Origin: JAJRPT01 sp964465945
GTDB taxonomy: Bacteria > Bacteroidota > Ignavibacteria > Kapaibacteriales > UBA2268
Length of the DNA stretch: 14,983 nt
Direction: 5' to 3'
Assembly (NCBI GenBank): GCA_964465945.1
Contig: CAYXMM010000022.1
Coordinates: 1 to 14,983, forward strand
Below are positions 7,727-14,670 of the stretch, piece by piece. The notes beneath the pieces were generated by a model. That model saw only the letters and a program-made list of their open reading frames with translations, had not been told where the DNA came from and did not search any database. Numbering within the stretch: the first letter of the stretch is position 1; each line of letters opens with the position of its first letter. Both the position numbers and the translations under genes were made by a program.

Positions 7727-9763
7727 ATGAGGCAAATTATATTATATCTTTCGATTTGTACCTATTTTATCGTCTCTTTTCAATCTGCTTTCTCACAATC
7801 AGCACCAAAGCTAAACTATCCATTAACAAAAGAAAATTTAGCACAATGCAAAGATTACATTTTTTCCGATGCGCCTGCTAATATGCGAGTAAAACTCGCC
7901 ATTGATGTCATCTCACTTTACAACCTCACAAAAGAATATCAAAAATCAGTAAAACTCGGTTTAGAACTCTTAGAAGGTTTTGTGCACAACAAAGACCAAT
8001 ACGACCATTACCTAAATATAATCAGAAATTACTCCCAGTTAATGCTAATGGTCAATCCACCCATAGAAGATTTCGATATTTACGATAAATTTATAAAAGA
8101 CAATATAGACAACTACCAATCAATCACAGCAATAAAAAAAATGGCTGGCAACTATACAAACACCCATAAATGGGACTCCGCTATAGCAATTTGGGAGAAA
8201 TACATCGATATTATGCCTAAATATGAAAATGAAATTAAAAAAAATATTGGCCTTTTAAAACAAAATTATCGTGGCTTAAAAGTTAATATCTTAGGTGAAG
8301 GAATTAACACAAGTGGCGACGAATGGGACCCCAATCCAAGCACCGATGGAAAAAACTTATACTACTCAGCAAGTCATCGAAATGGAGGTAAAGGTGGCTC
8401 CGATATTTGGGTCGCAGAATATAAAAATGGAACTTGGAAAAACCCTAAGAATCTAAAAGCTAATGTAAATAGCGAACGAGATGAAACTATTGACAATGTC
8501 TCGTTGGACGGAAACACACTCCTTTTATCAGGCAACTTTGCAGGAACTTATGGAAATTTCGATATTTACTTCCTCGAACGTGATTCAGTCGGCTGGAGCG
8601 CCTTGCGACACCTACCAAGACCAATAAACTCAGAATATACCGATGAATCCGCAAATCTATCTGCCAACGGACAATTCCTTCTATTCACTTCCGACAGACC
8701 AGGTGGAGTTGGAGCATTTAGAGCATACAACAGCGGAGTATATAATGGTAGCAGTATGGGCAATATGGATATTTACGTATCTGAAAAACACAACGGGCAA
8801 TGGAGCAAACCTATCAACTTAGGAAAAACAATCAACACTCCTTTTGCCGAAAGATCCGCTTTCCTCCACCCTGACGGCAAAACTCTATACTTTAGTTCTG
8901 ACGGACATTATGGATTAGGTAACCTAGACGTTTTCGTTTCAAAGCGACTTTCCGATACAAACTGGACCGATTGGTCAGAACCTGTAAACCTCGGCAAAGA
9001 AATCAACTCAATCCTCGACGACTGGGGATACAAAATCTCCTTAAATGGAGACAGCGCCTTCTTTTCCGCCTACAACAGAACTATAGGCAAAGGTGGTTGG
9101 GATTTATATTCAATTAACTTACCCGAAGAACTAAAGCCAGACAAATTAGTCAGCATAAAAGGAAAAATTATTGACGAAAAAGGAAATCCAATTTTTGCTA
9201 ACATAATTTGGGAAGATTTAGAAAAAAATACCTACCTTGGAGAACTCAGCTCAAACCCAACAAACGGAGAATTTTTAGTTGCCCTTACAAAAGGAAAATT
9301 CTACGGATACTATATCAAAAAAGATGGCTATTACCCAAGCTCCGCTTTCTTAGATTTAAAAAATGAAATTAACAAAAATGAAACTAACATTACCATTACT
9401 TTAACTAAAATCGATGAATTCAAAAAAGGCGAAAAAATTATTATCAACAACATCTTTTTCGATTTTGATTCATACATTATAAAAAAAGAATCATTCCCTG
9501 AATTAAAACGACTAACAGATTTTTTAAAATCAAACAATTTTAAAATTGACATAATCGGTCATACCGATTCCGATGGTAGCACAAACTATAATTTAGACCT
9601 ATCCTTAAAAAGAGCAAACTCTATCAAAGATTATTTAATTTCTATGGGTATAAATAGTAGATACCTAAATGCTATCGGCTTAGGCGAATCCGAACCTATC
9701 AGCAATAATAAAACTGATTTTAATAGAACTCAAAACAGACGGGTCGAAATAAAAATAAAATAA
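7727..9763 (+). CDS. PorE-like OmpA-family protein with TPR, WD40-type propeller, CRD and peptidoglycan-binding domains
   Basis: This 678-residue protein has the domain order described for PorE of the type IX secretion system. It begins with a signal peptide (1-23, AFS before Gln24). A helical TPR-like region follows (about 50-180). Next is a PD40/WD40-type beta-propeller (about 195-465) with repeated SxDGxxLYYSS and GGxDIW / GNLDVFVS signatures. A carboxypeptidase-regulatory-like beta-sandwich (about 475-560) and an OmpA C-terminal domain (570-678) complete it. In the OmpA domain, GHTDSDGS (611-618) and LSLKRA (625-630) carry the Asp614 and Arg629 that bind diaminopimelate in peptidoglycan. 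In the family, PorE is thought to tie the outer-membrane secretion machine to the cell wall. No lipobox is visible after the hydrophobic stretch. Several OmpA-PD40 paralogues exist per genome in this phylum, so the symbol is left blank. The secreted T9SS cargo genes around it support the call. Confidence 0.85.
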   Translation: MRQIILYLSICTYFIVSFQSAFSQSAPKLNYPLTKENLAQCKDYIFSDAPANMRVKLAIDVISLYNLTKEYQKSVKLGLELLEGFVHNKDQYDHYLNIIRNYSQLMLMVNPPIEDFDIYDKFIKDNIDNYQSITAIKKMAGNYTNTHKWDSAIAIWEKYIDIMPKYENEIKKNIGLLKQNYRGLKVNILGEGINTSGDEWDPNPSTDGKNLYYSASHRNGGKGGSDIWVAEYKNGTWKNPKNLKANVNSERDETIDNVSLDGNTLLLSGNFAGTYGNFDIYFLERDSVGWSALRHLPRPINSEYTDESANLSANGQFLLFTSDRPGGVGAFRAYNSGVYNGSSMGNMDIYVSEKHNGQWSKPINLGKTINTPFAERSAFLHPDGKTLYFSSDGHYGLGNLDVFVSKRLSDTNWTDWSEPVNLGKEINSILDDWGYKISLNGDSAFFSAYNRTIGKGGWDLYSINLPEELKPDKLVSIKGKIIDEKGNPIFANIIWEDLEKNTYLGELSSNPTNGEFLVALTKGKFYGYYIKKDGYYPSSAFLDLKNEINKNETNITITLTKIDEFKKGEKIIINNIFFDFDSYIIKKESFPELKRLTDFLKSNNFKIDIIGHTDSDGSTNYNLDLSLKRANSIKDYLISMGINSRYLNAIGLGESEPISNNKTDFNRTQNRRVEIKIK

Positions 9764-9773
9764 TTTAAAAACT

Positions 9774-9796
9774 TTTGTAACTATTACAAACTTTTT
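9774..9796. terminator. Bidirectional rho-independent terminator between convergent genes
   Basis: TTTGTAA (9774-9780), loop CTA and TTACAAA (9784-9790) form a perfect 7-bp stem. On the plus strand it is followed by CTTTTT, and on the minus strand by AGTTTTT and further T-rich sequence. It lies in the 62-bp gap between the ends of the PorE-like gene and the methyltransferase gene, so it can serve both. The stem is AT-rich and therefore weak. Confidence 0.6.
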
Positions 9797-9825
9797 GTGT
9801 TAATTGAATAATTAAACTTGATAAA

Positions 9826-10359
9826 TCAATTTGTCAATTTTTTACATAGTTCATAAAGTATTATTCCAGTAGCAACAGATACATTTAACGAGTGCTTTAT
9901 CCCATACATTGGAATTTCTATAGAATCATCACAATGTTTAATAACATCGTCATCTATACCCGAAAGCTCATTCCCAAGTATAACAGCAACAGGAAACTCA
10001 TTAGCCTGAACTTCGGAATAAATCTTCTTATTTGTTGTTAGTTCTACTGCATAAACTTTATAGTTTAATGATTTCGCATATTCAATTGCTCCAAGTGTAG
10101 TTTTAAAATACTTCCACTTCACAGTATTTAAAGCTCCAAGAGCAGTTTTTGCAAGTTCTTTTTTCGGTGGATGTGGAGTAAATCCACAAAGCAAGAGTTC
10201 TTCTATTCTTGTTGAATCACAAGTCCTAAAAATAGAACCGACATTGTAGTTGCTTCTGATGTTATCAAGGATAACAATAATTTTGTGTTTAGGTAATTTT
10301 TCAAGTTCCTCTTCATTAGGTCTTTCTTTAAGAATTTCTTCGTAAGTTAGTTTTCGCAT
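9826..10359 (-). CDS. SPOUT (SpoU/TrmH-family) RNA 2'-O-methyltransferase
   Basis: This cytoplasmic 177-residue enzyme would transfer a methyl group from S-adenosylmethionine to a ribose 2'-OH in tRNA or rRNA. All three SPOUT motifs are present. Motif 1 is N33-IRSNYNVGSIFRT, with the catalytic-type Arg45. Motif 2 is VILGNELSGID (126-136). Motif 3 is IPMYGIKHSLNVSVATGI (149-166), which forms part of the knotted cofactor site. The segment KTALGA (71-76) is typical of the short Bacteroidota subgroup, which lacks an added RNA-binding domain. I chose the ATG at 10359 because MRKLTYEEI is the usual start. A longer frame would need a TTG at 10419 and would run 47 nt into the oppositely oriented neighbour. 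No ribosome site precedes this ATG. Exact RNA target unknown. Confidence 0.92.
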   Translation of the reverse strand: MRKLTYEEILKERPNEEELEKLPKHKIIVILDNIRSNYNVGSIFRTCDSTRIEELLLCGFTPHPPKKELAKTALGALNTVKWKYFKTTLGAIEYAKSLNYKVYAVELTTNKKIYSEVQANEFPVAVILGNELSGIDDDVIKHCDDSIEIPMYGIKHSLNVSVATGIILYELCKKLTN

Positions 10360-10364
10360 AGGAG
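10360..10364 (+). promoter_or_regulatory. AGGAG ribosome-binding site of the IgGFc-binding-like gene
   Basis: A full AGGAG lies 8 nt before the ATG at 10373 and fixes that start. It directly abuts the start codon of the minus-strand methyltransferase gene, so the whole space between the two start codons is only 13 nt. Confidence 0.8.
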
Positions 10365-10372
10365 AATAAAAA

Positions 10373-13300
10373 ATGGTAAAAGTTTTAATTTTATTAATAT
10401 TGACGATTTTCTCTTTCAAATCTTATAGTCAAGAGGAAAGTAATATCACAAGTGCTGGGAAAGAATTCATCTTTGCCTTTCCTCCTAATTACCATACTTT
10501 TATGAATTATAATAACGAAGAAGTCCAAAAATCCGATAGCTTATACGTTTTTATCGCTGCTACTGAACCTACAAATGGTTATATTGAAGCAAATGACATT
10601 TTTGGCAATTCTAGAACATTTACTTTCAACATCACTGACCCAAGCCAAGTGTATAAATTCGCCCAATCATTCTGGGATTTCGAAATGATTTCTTATAAAT
10701 TTATTTCAAGCTATGACAGATTTGACGACGACTGGTCAAATCCTTTACGTAACACTGACCATAACGAAAAAGTTACTAAAATGTCTTGGCGATTAGTATC
10801 CGACAAAGATGTTAACGTTACAATTCTTAATCAAGCTCTTAAATCCTCTGACGCTACATTGCTTTACCCAGTTAACTCACTTGGCAAAAACTACATTGTT
10901 GCCACATATTATTCTGATAGAGCATCAAATGCAGGCGACACTCCCTCTCAATTTGTAATCATTGCAAGCGAAGACAACACTAACATTACAATTAAGCCAT
11001 CTAACAGAACTTTTAGCAAATCAACTAATATTCAAAATATAACATTAAACAATGGCGAAACCTATCTTGTTCAATCAGCCATAGGTGATAATATTGACCT
11101 AACAGGAACAGAAGTGCTTGCAGATAAAGACATCGCAATTATAGGAAGCCAAATGCGGTCTACCATTCCAATCAACAAAAGCGGACAATCAAGAGATTAT
11201 TTAATTGAACAAAATCTTCCAATTTCCGTTTGGGGACAATCCGCCTTCTCAATACCTTTCGTTCAAATCCCCCAAAATTTCTTAACAAGCTTAGACTTAA
11301 CAAGAATAATTTCCGCTAATGATAACACAGAAATAAGCATAAATGGTGTTATAGATAGAACACTAAACAAAGGTCAGTTCTACGATATAGAAAACGACTC
11401 CCCTATGTTTATCTCTTCTAACAATAAAATTTCTGTTATTCAATATAAGAAATCTCAAAGGTCAAGTAATTTTGAATCAAGCGTCGCAGACCCATTTATG
11501 ATGGTTATTCCTCCATTTGAGCAATTCTTAGACAAATATAAAATCATAAGCCCAAATACACAAGAAATTAGAACTGACCAAAATAACACACCTGTTCTTG
11601 ATGGCTCTGGAAGACCTCGTAAAAACACCGTCTTTTCAGAACATTACGTTAATGTTGTAATTAAAAACGAATTTAAAAATACATTAAAAATTAATAATGC
11701 TTTCACAGCTAACCTAAAATGGGCAAGCGTCCCGTCTACAGAATTTGTTTACACTCAAATTAGAGTAAATGAAGGAACAAACTACATTACAGCCGATTCA
11801 CCTTTCGGAATTTATTCTTATGGCTATGGCGATGCCAATAGTTACGGATATGTCGGCGGCTTGGGCTTAGCATCTTATGACGAAGACGAACCAGAAATTA
11901 CAGAAATCAAAGATTGCTTTGAAGCGCAAGGTAGCATAACCGATAGCTTACGTGATGACACTGGCATCGCCAGTGTTTCCGAACAAGATAACTCAAACAT
12001 AGATTTTAAATATAATTTCGCAGGAGATTCTTCCCTTGTTGATTTTAGTTTAAAACTAAAAGACATTCATCAAGACGGCAAAATCACAATCATTGCAAAA
12101 GATAAATCCAAACTTGAATCAACAAAATCAATTGAAATTCCTGGTTTCACTGTTTATGTTAATCAAACAAACAGCAAAGTTAATTCCAATGCCAAAGCAC
12201 CAGCAAAAGGAACATTCTGCCAAAGCTACGAATTAGAAAACTACGGAAAATTTAATCAAATTATCAATGAACTAGAGTTTTTGAGCGATTCGATAACTTA
12301 CACAACAGACCTAAACTTACCTTACACTCTAAAACCAAATGAGAAAAAAACATTTAACATTTGTTTTAACGCCAACGGATTAGATGGCGAATATGAAGTC
12401 GGGATAAGCTTAGTTACCCCTTGTATAAAAGAATCGCGAATTAACCAAAAAGTTGAAATACGCCCTGACGACAAAGAACCAGAATTAGCCATCAATTATA
12501 GCGATTGCGATAGAGATATAAGTATTTTAATCACAGAATCCGATGTATTTGATTACGGAATAAAATCAATCAATATAATCGATTCAAACAATATCAAAAT
12601 CAACTATAAATCTTTCAATGCTTACAACCTTAACCTGAATTTAGAAGTAATTGACCCATACAAAGACTCATTCATCTCATTAGAAATTGAAGATTCTGCA
12701 GGGCATAAAAGCACTTTCGAGAAAATTATACCAGGACATACTCTATCATTTGGTTCAGAACAAAAAAGAGATGTAAAAATAGATTTAGGCAATGTAATTA
12801 AAAGCTCTAAAAACTCAATCCTATTGCCAATATATAATTACGGAAAATACCCAATCACTTATGATAATTTTAAACTAAAAAATAACTATAATTTCTCAAT
12901 CCCATTAAGTCAGTTCCCACTAACAATACTGCCAAACGATAGCAATTATATTGAAATATATATGCTCTCAAACGACTTAGGCGATTTAGAAGTTGACACA
13001 TTAACTCTTGATGTGCTGTGTATAGAAACAAAAATACCAATGGACGCTTTTGTCACACGAGAAATCTCTGAAACCAATGCAAAATGCGATTTAAAAGTCA
13101 TAATCAAAGAAAAAATAGATTTCGATGGCTTCGGAGAAGTATTTCCAAACCCAGTAAAAGACAAAATCAATGTAGAATTTTCTTCTGTATATGATAGCGA
13201 CCTAAAATACTTTATAATCAACAACTTAGGCAATATAGTAGAAACCAACATAATAGCAATCAAACAAGGATTTTTCGTAATCCAAATTGACGCAACAAAC

Positions 13301-13378
13301 TTACCCAACGGCACATACACAATAGTATTTGAAGTAGAAGGAAACAGAACAACACGTAAGTTCGTAGTAAATAAGTAA
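10373..13378 (+). CDS. Secreted T9SS cargo protein with IgGFc-binding-like N-terminal region
   Basis: This is a 1001-residue secreted protein. Residues 1-19 are a signal peptide (SYS before Gln20). From about residue 27 (GKEFIFAFPPNY) to about 500 it resembles the IgGFc-binding N-terminal domain family common in Bacteroidota surface proteins. Landmarks are the opening GKEF-F-FPPNY, the repeated NVTI and NTNITIKP segments, and SPFGIYSYGYGDANSYGYVG near 485, close to that domain's usual end. Residues about 500-920 hold two or three beta-rich, Ig-like modules (each group opens with a Pro-Glu segment such as DEPEIT or KEPELA). Residues about 922-1001 are a standard T9SS C-terminal sorting domain (VFPNPVKDKINVEF, then LPNGTYTIVF, ending RKFVVNK). 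The likely path is Sec export, T9SS translocation and release or surface attachment. Immunoglobulin binding should not be assumed from the domain name. There is no plus-strand gene just upstream, so its promoter probably lies within the methyltransferase gene. Confidence 0.88.
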   Translation: MVKVLILLILTIFSFKSYSQEESNITSAGKEFIFAFPPNYHTFMNYNNEEVQKSDSLYVFIAATEPTNGYIEANDIFGNSRTFTFNITDPSQVYKFAQSFWDFEMISYKFISSYDRFDDDWSNPLRNTDHNEKVTKMSWRLVSDKDVNVTILNQALKSSDATLLYPVNSLGKNYIVATYYSDRASNAGDTPSQFVIIASEDNTNITIKPSNRTFSKSTNIQNITLNNGETYLVQSAIGDNIDLTGTEVLADKDIAIIGSQMRSTIPINKSGQSRDYLIEQNLPISVWGQSAFSIPFVQIPQNFLTSLDLTRIISANDNTEISINGVIDRTLNKGQFYDIENDSPMFISSNNKISVIQYKKSQRSSNFESSVADPFMMVIPPFEQFLDKYKIISPNTQEIRTDQNNTPVLDGSGRPRKNTVFSEHYVNVVIKNEFKNTLKINNAFTANLKWASVPSTEFVYTQIRVNEGTNYITADSPFGIYSYGYGDANSYGYVGGLGLASYDEDEPEITEIKDCFEAQGSITDSLRDDTGIASVSEQDNSNIDFKYNFAGDSSLVDFSLKLKDIHQDGKITIIAKDKSKLESTKSIEIPGFTVYVNQTNSKVNSNAKAPAKGTFCQSYELENYGKFNQIINELEFLSDSITYTTDLNLPYTLKPNEKKTFNICFNANGLDGEYEVGISLVTPCIKESRINQKVEIRPDDKEPELAINYSDCDRDISILITESDVFDYGIKSINIIDSNNIKINYKSFNAYNLNLNLEVIDPYKDSFISLEIEDSAGHKSTFEKIIPGHTLSFGSEQKRDVKIDLGNVIKSSKNSILLPIYNYGKYPITYDNFKLKNNYNFSIPLSQFPLTILPNDSNYIEIYMLSNDLGDLEVDTLTLDVLCIETKIPMDAFVTREISETNAKCDLKVIIKEKIDFDGFGEVFPNPVKDKINVEFSSVYDSDLKYFIINNLGNIVETNIIAIKQGFFVIQIDATNLPNGTYTIVFEVEGNRTTRKFVVNK

Positions 13379-13398
13379 TTAACAAAATCTTAAACAAC

Positions 13399-13440
13399 CC
13401 TCTCTTCCATTGAGAGAAGTGCCCATTAGGGCGATGGATG
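13399..13440 (+). repeat. Degenerate two-hairpin palindromic element
   Basis: CTCTC (13400-13404) pairs with GAGAG (13412-13416), and GCCC (13421-13424) pairs with GGGC (13429-13432), followed by GATGG. The layout matches the element at 13467. It sits 20 nt after the stop codon of the T9SS cargo gene and may help end its transcript, although no T run follows. Confidence 0.5.
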
Positions 13441-13466
13441 ATAAAAACACAAACATCTTAATAATT

Positions 13467-13525
13467 CCCCTCCATTGGAGGGGTGTCGGCTTGCCAACGG
13501 GGTGGTTTGTATTAAATACTTCGGA
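13467..13525 (+). repeat. Palindromic element with 26-bp tail that recurs after the tandem array
   Basis: CCCCTCC (13467-13473), loop ATT and GGAGGGG (13477-13483) form a perfect stem. A weaker second hairpin (GGC/GCC, 13488-13495) follows. The tail at 13500-13525, beginning GGGTGGTTTGTATTAAATAC, is repeated exactly at 14693-14718. Confidence 0.75.
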
Positions 13526-13568
13526 AAAGCACAACATCAACAGCAAAAATGACCCAAATTCAAATACT

Positions 13569-13600
13569 CCCTCCCCTACGGGGAGGGTCAGGGTGGGGTT
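13569..13600 (+). repeat. GC-rich palindrome, left end of nuclease unit 1
   Basis: CCCTCCCC (13569-13576), loop TAC and GGGGAGGG (13580-13587) form a perfect 8-bp stem, followed by TCAGGGTGGGGTT. The tail points toward the nuclease frame. Confidence 0.85.
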
Positions 13601-13644
13601 CTCGGAGACTTTAAAATTACTAATAATTTTAAATTTTTATTAAT

Positions 13645-14048
13645 ATGAAAAACTACGAAACAACAGACAAAAAAACTTGGATAAACCATAAAATACTAGC
13701 ACGAGAAAATCGGAAAAATCCAACTTTTGCAGAAAAACTAATGTGGAATATGCTAAGAAAAGAACAATTAGGAGCTAAATTCAGACGACAACAAGCAATA
13801 GATAAATACATATAGATTTCATATCATTGCCAATCAAATTAATAATAGAAATAGACGGAGATTCTCACATAGGCAAAGAAGAATACGACCAAAACAGGCA
13901 AGAACACTTAGAAAACTTGGGTTATAAAGTAATCAGATTCACAAACGAAGAGTTTTTAGGAAACGGAAACAATGTGGAACAAACAATAAAAAATGAAATA
14001 ACAAAAAGGCAAACCCCACCTAAATCCTCCCCGAAGGGGAGGACTTAA
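13645..14048 (+). pseudogene. DUF559 / Vsr-like endonuclease, frameshifted, copy 1
   Basis: The frame starts at ATG 13645 with MKNYETTDKKTWINHK and ARENRKNPTFAEKLMW. It runs through LGAKFRRQQAIDKYI (to residue 56) and stops at TAG 13813-13815. The rest of the domain continues in the -1 frame from GAT at 13815: DFISLPIKLIIEIDGDSH, then EYDQNRQEHLENLGYKVIRF. Together they give a DUF559 domain of about 134 residues, normal for this small PD-(D/E)XK family related to Vsr repair nucleases. The acidic residues of DF and EIDG and the His of GDSH are kept. One lost base in ACATATAGAT explains the break, where the family has YIVDF. The last residues, QTPPKSSPKGRT and the stop, are encoded by the inverted palindrome at 14012-14042. 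There is no ribosome site. It is probably inactive unless the frame is recoded. Confidence 0.85.
14012..14042 (-). repeat. Inverted GC-rich palindrome, right end of nuclease copy 1
   Basis: AACCCCACC (14012-14020) is the reverse complement of the GGTGGGGTT tail of the left palindrome. CCTCCCC (14026-14032), loop GAA and GGGGAGG (14036-14042) form a perfect 7-bp stem. The element lies inside the 3' end of the nuclease frame. Confidence 0.8.
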
Positions 14049-14066
14049 AGACAAATTCAGATACCC

Positions 14067-14098
14067 CCTCCCCTACGGGGAGGATCGGGCTGGGGTTC
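14067..14098 (+). repeat. GC-rich palindrome between nuclease copies, direct orientation
   Basis: CCTCCCC (14067-14073), loop TAC and GGGGAGG (14077-14083) are followed by ATCGGGCTGGGGTT. Confidence 0.8.
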
Positions 14099-14119
14099 TT
14101 GAAGACTTTTTCAAATACT

Positions 14120-14151
14120 CCCTCCCCTACGGGGAGGGTCGGGGTGGGGTT
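14120..14151 (+). repeat. GC-rich palindrome, left end of nuclease unit 2
   Basis: CCCTCCCC (14120-14127), loop TAC and GGGGAGGG (14131-14138) are followed by TCGGGGTGGGGTT. It corresponds to the element at 13569, shifted by 551 bp. Confidence 0.85.
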
Positions 14152-14195
14152 CTTGGAGACTTTAAAATTACTAATAAATTTAAATTTTTATTAAT

Positions 14196-14599
14196 ATGAA
14201 AAACTACGAAACAACAGACAAAAAAACTTGGATAAACCATAAAATACTAGCACGAGAAAATCGGAAAAATCCAACTTTTGCAGAAAAACTAATGTGGAAT
14301 ATGCTAAGAAAAGAACAATTAGGAGCTAAATTCAGACGACAACAAGCAATAGATAAATACATATAGATTTCATATCATTGCCAATCAAATTAATAATAGA
14401 AATAGACGGAGATTCTCACATAGGCAAAGAAGAATACGACCAAAACAGGCAAGAACACTTAGAAAACTTGGGTTATAAAGTAATCAGATTCACAAACGAA
14501 GAGTTTTTAGGAAACGGAAACAATGTGGAACAAACAATAAAAAATGAAATAACAAAAAGGCAAACCCCACCTAAATCCTCCCCGAAGGGGAGGACTTAA
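14196..14599 (+). pseudogene. DUF559 / Vsr-like endonuclease, frameshifted, copy 2
   Basis: This is the same gene as the copy at 13645, 551 bp downstream, with the same TAG (14364-14366) and the same apparent one-base loss. By eye the 404 bases are identical. The start is ATG 14196 after an AT-rich leader without a ribosome site. The second half (from GAT 14366) carries the EIDG and GDSH residues. The shared lesion means the break predates duplication, was spread by gene conversion, or is a feature kept on purpose. The C-terminus is again encoded by an inverted palindrome. Confidence 0.85.
14563..14593 (-). repeat. Inverted GC-rich palindrome, right end of nuclease copy 2
   Basis: AACCCCACC (14563-14571) is followed by CCTCCCC (14577-14583), loop GAA and GGGGAGG (14587-14593). 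This is the unit 2 equivalent of the element at 14012. Confidence 0.8.
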
Positions 14600-14617
14600 A
14601 GACAAATTCAGATACCC

Positions 14618-14649
14618 CCTCCCCTACGGGGAGGATCGGGCTGGGGTTC
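14618..14649 (+). repeat. GC-rich palindrome after nuclease copy 2, direct orientation
   Basis: CCTCCCC (14618-14624), loop TAC and GGGGAGG (14628-14634) are followed by ATCGGGCTGGGGTT. This is the unit 2 equivalent of the element at 14067. Confidence 0.8.
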
Positions 14650-14670
14650 TTGGAGACTTTTTCAAATACC

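Larger units (their letters stand above)
13379..13644. other. Intergenic region made of palindromic repeats
   Basis: No supported gene lies in these 266 bp. A reading frame crossing it is made largely of hairpin sequence and is not credible as a protein. It holds three palindromic elements, listed separately, and the AT-rich leader of the first nuclease copy. In that leader, AAAATTA (13613-13619) and TAATTTT (13624-13630) form a 7-bp stem that is broken by one change in the second copy. Confidence 0.6.

Noticed and set aside
10360..10419. Longer methyltransferase start at TTG 10419
   Set aside because: It would overlap the start of the oppositely oriented gene, adds 20 residues absent from the family as I know it, and a family-like start (MRKLTYEE) exists at 10359.
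12946..13320. 124-codon minus-strand frame, and the shorter antisense frames at 8566-8763, 9331-9552 and 11875-12066
   Set aside because: All are antisense shadows inside long, convincing genes, with no family resemblance.
13410..13643. 77-codon plus-strand reading frame
   Set aside because: Its translation is made of hairpin sequence (LHWRGVGLP, PSPTGRVRVG), a typical false frame through palindromic repeats.
13827..14048. 73-codon frame starting at TTG as a separate gene (and its twin at 14378)
   Set aside because: It is the second half of a DUF559 domain whose first half lies just upstream in another frame. A TTG start in mid-domain without a ribosome site is not credible.
13569..14151. 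Hairpins as ordinary rho-independent terminators
   Set aside because: The stems are strong, but no T run follows. The tail is GGGTGGGGTT, and they recur in both orientations as repeats.
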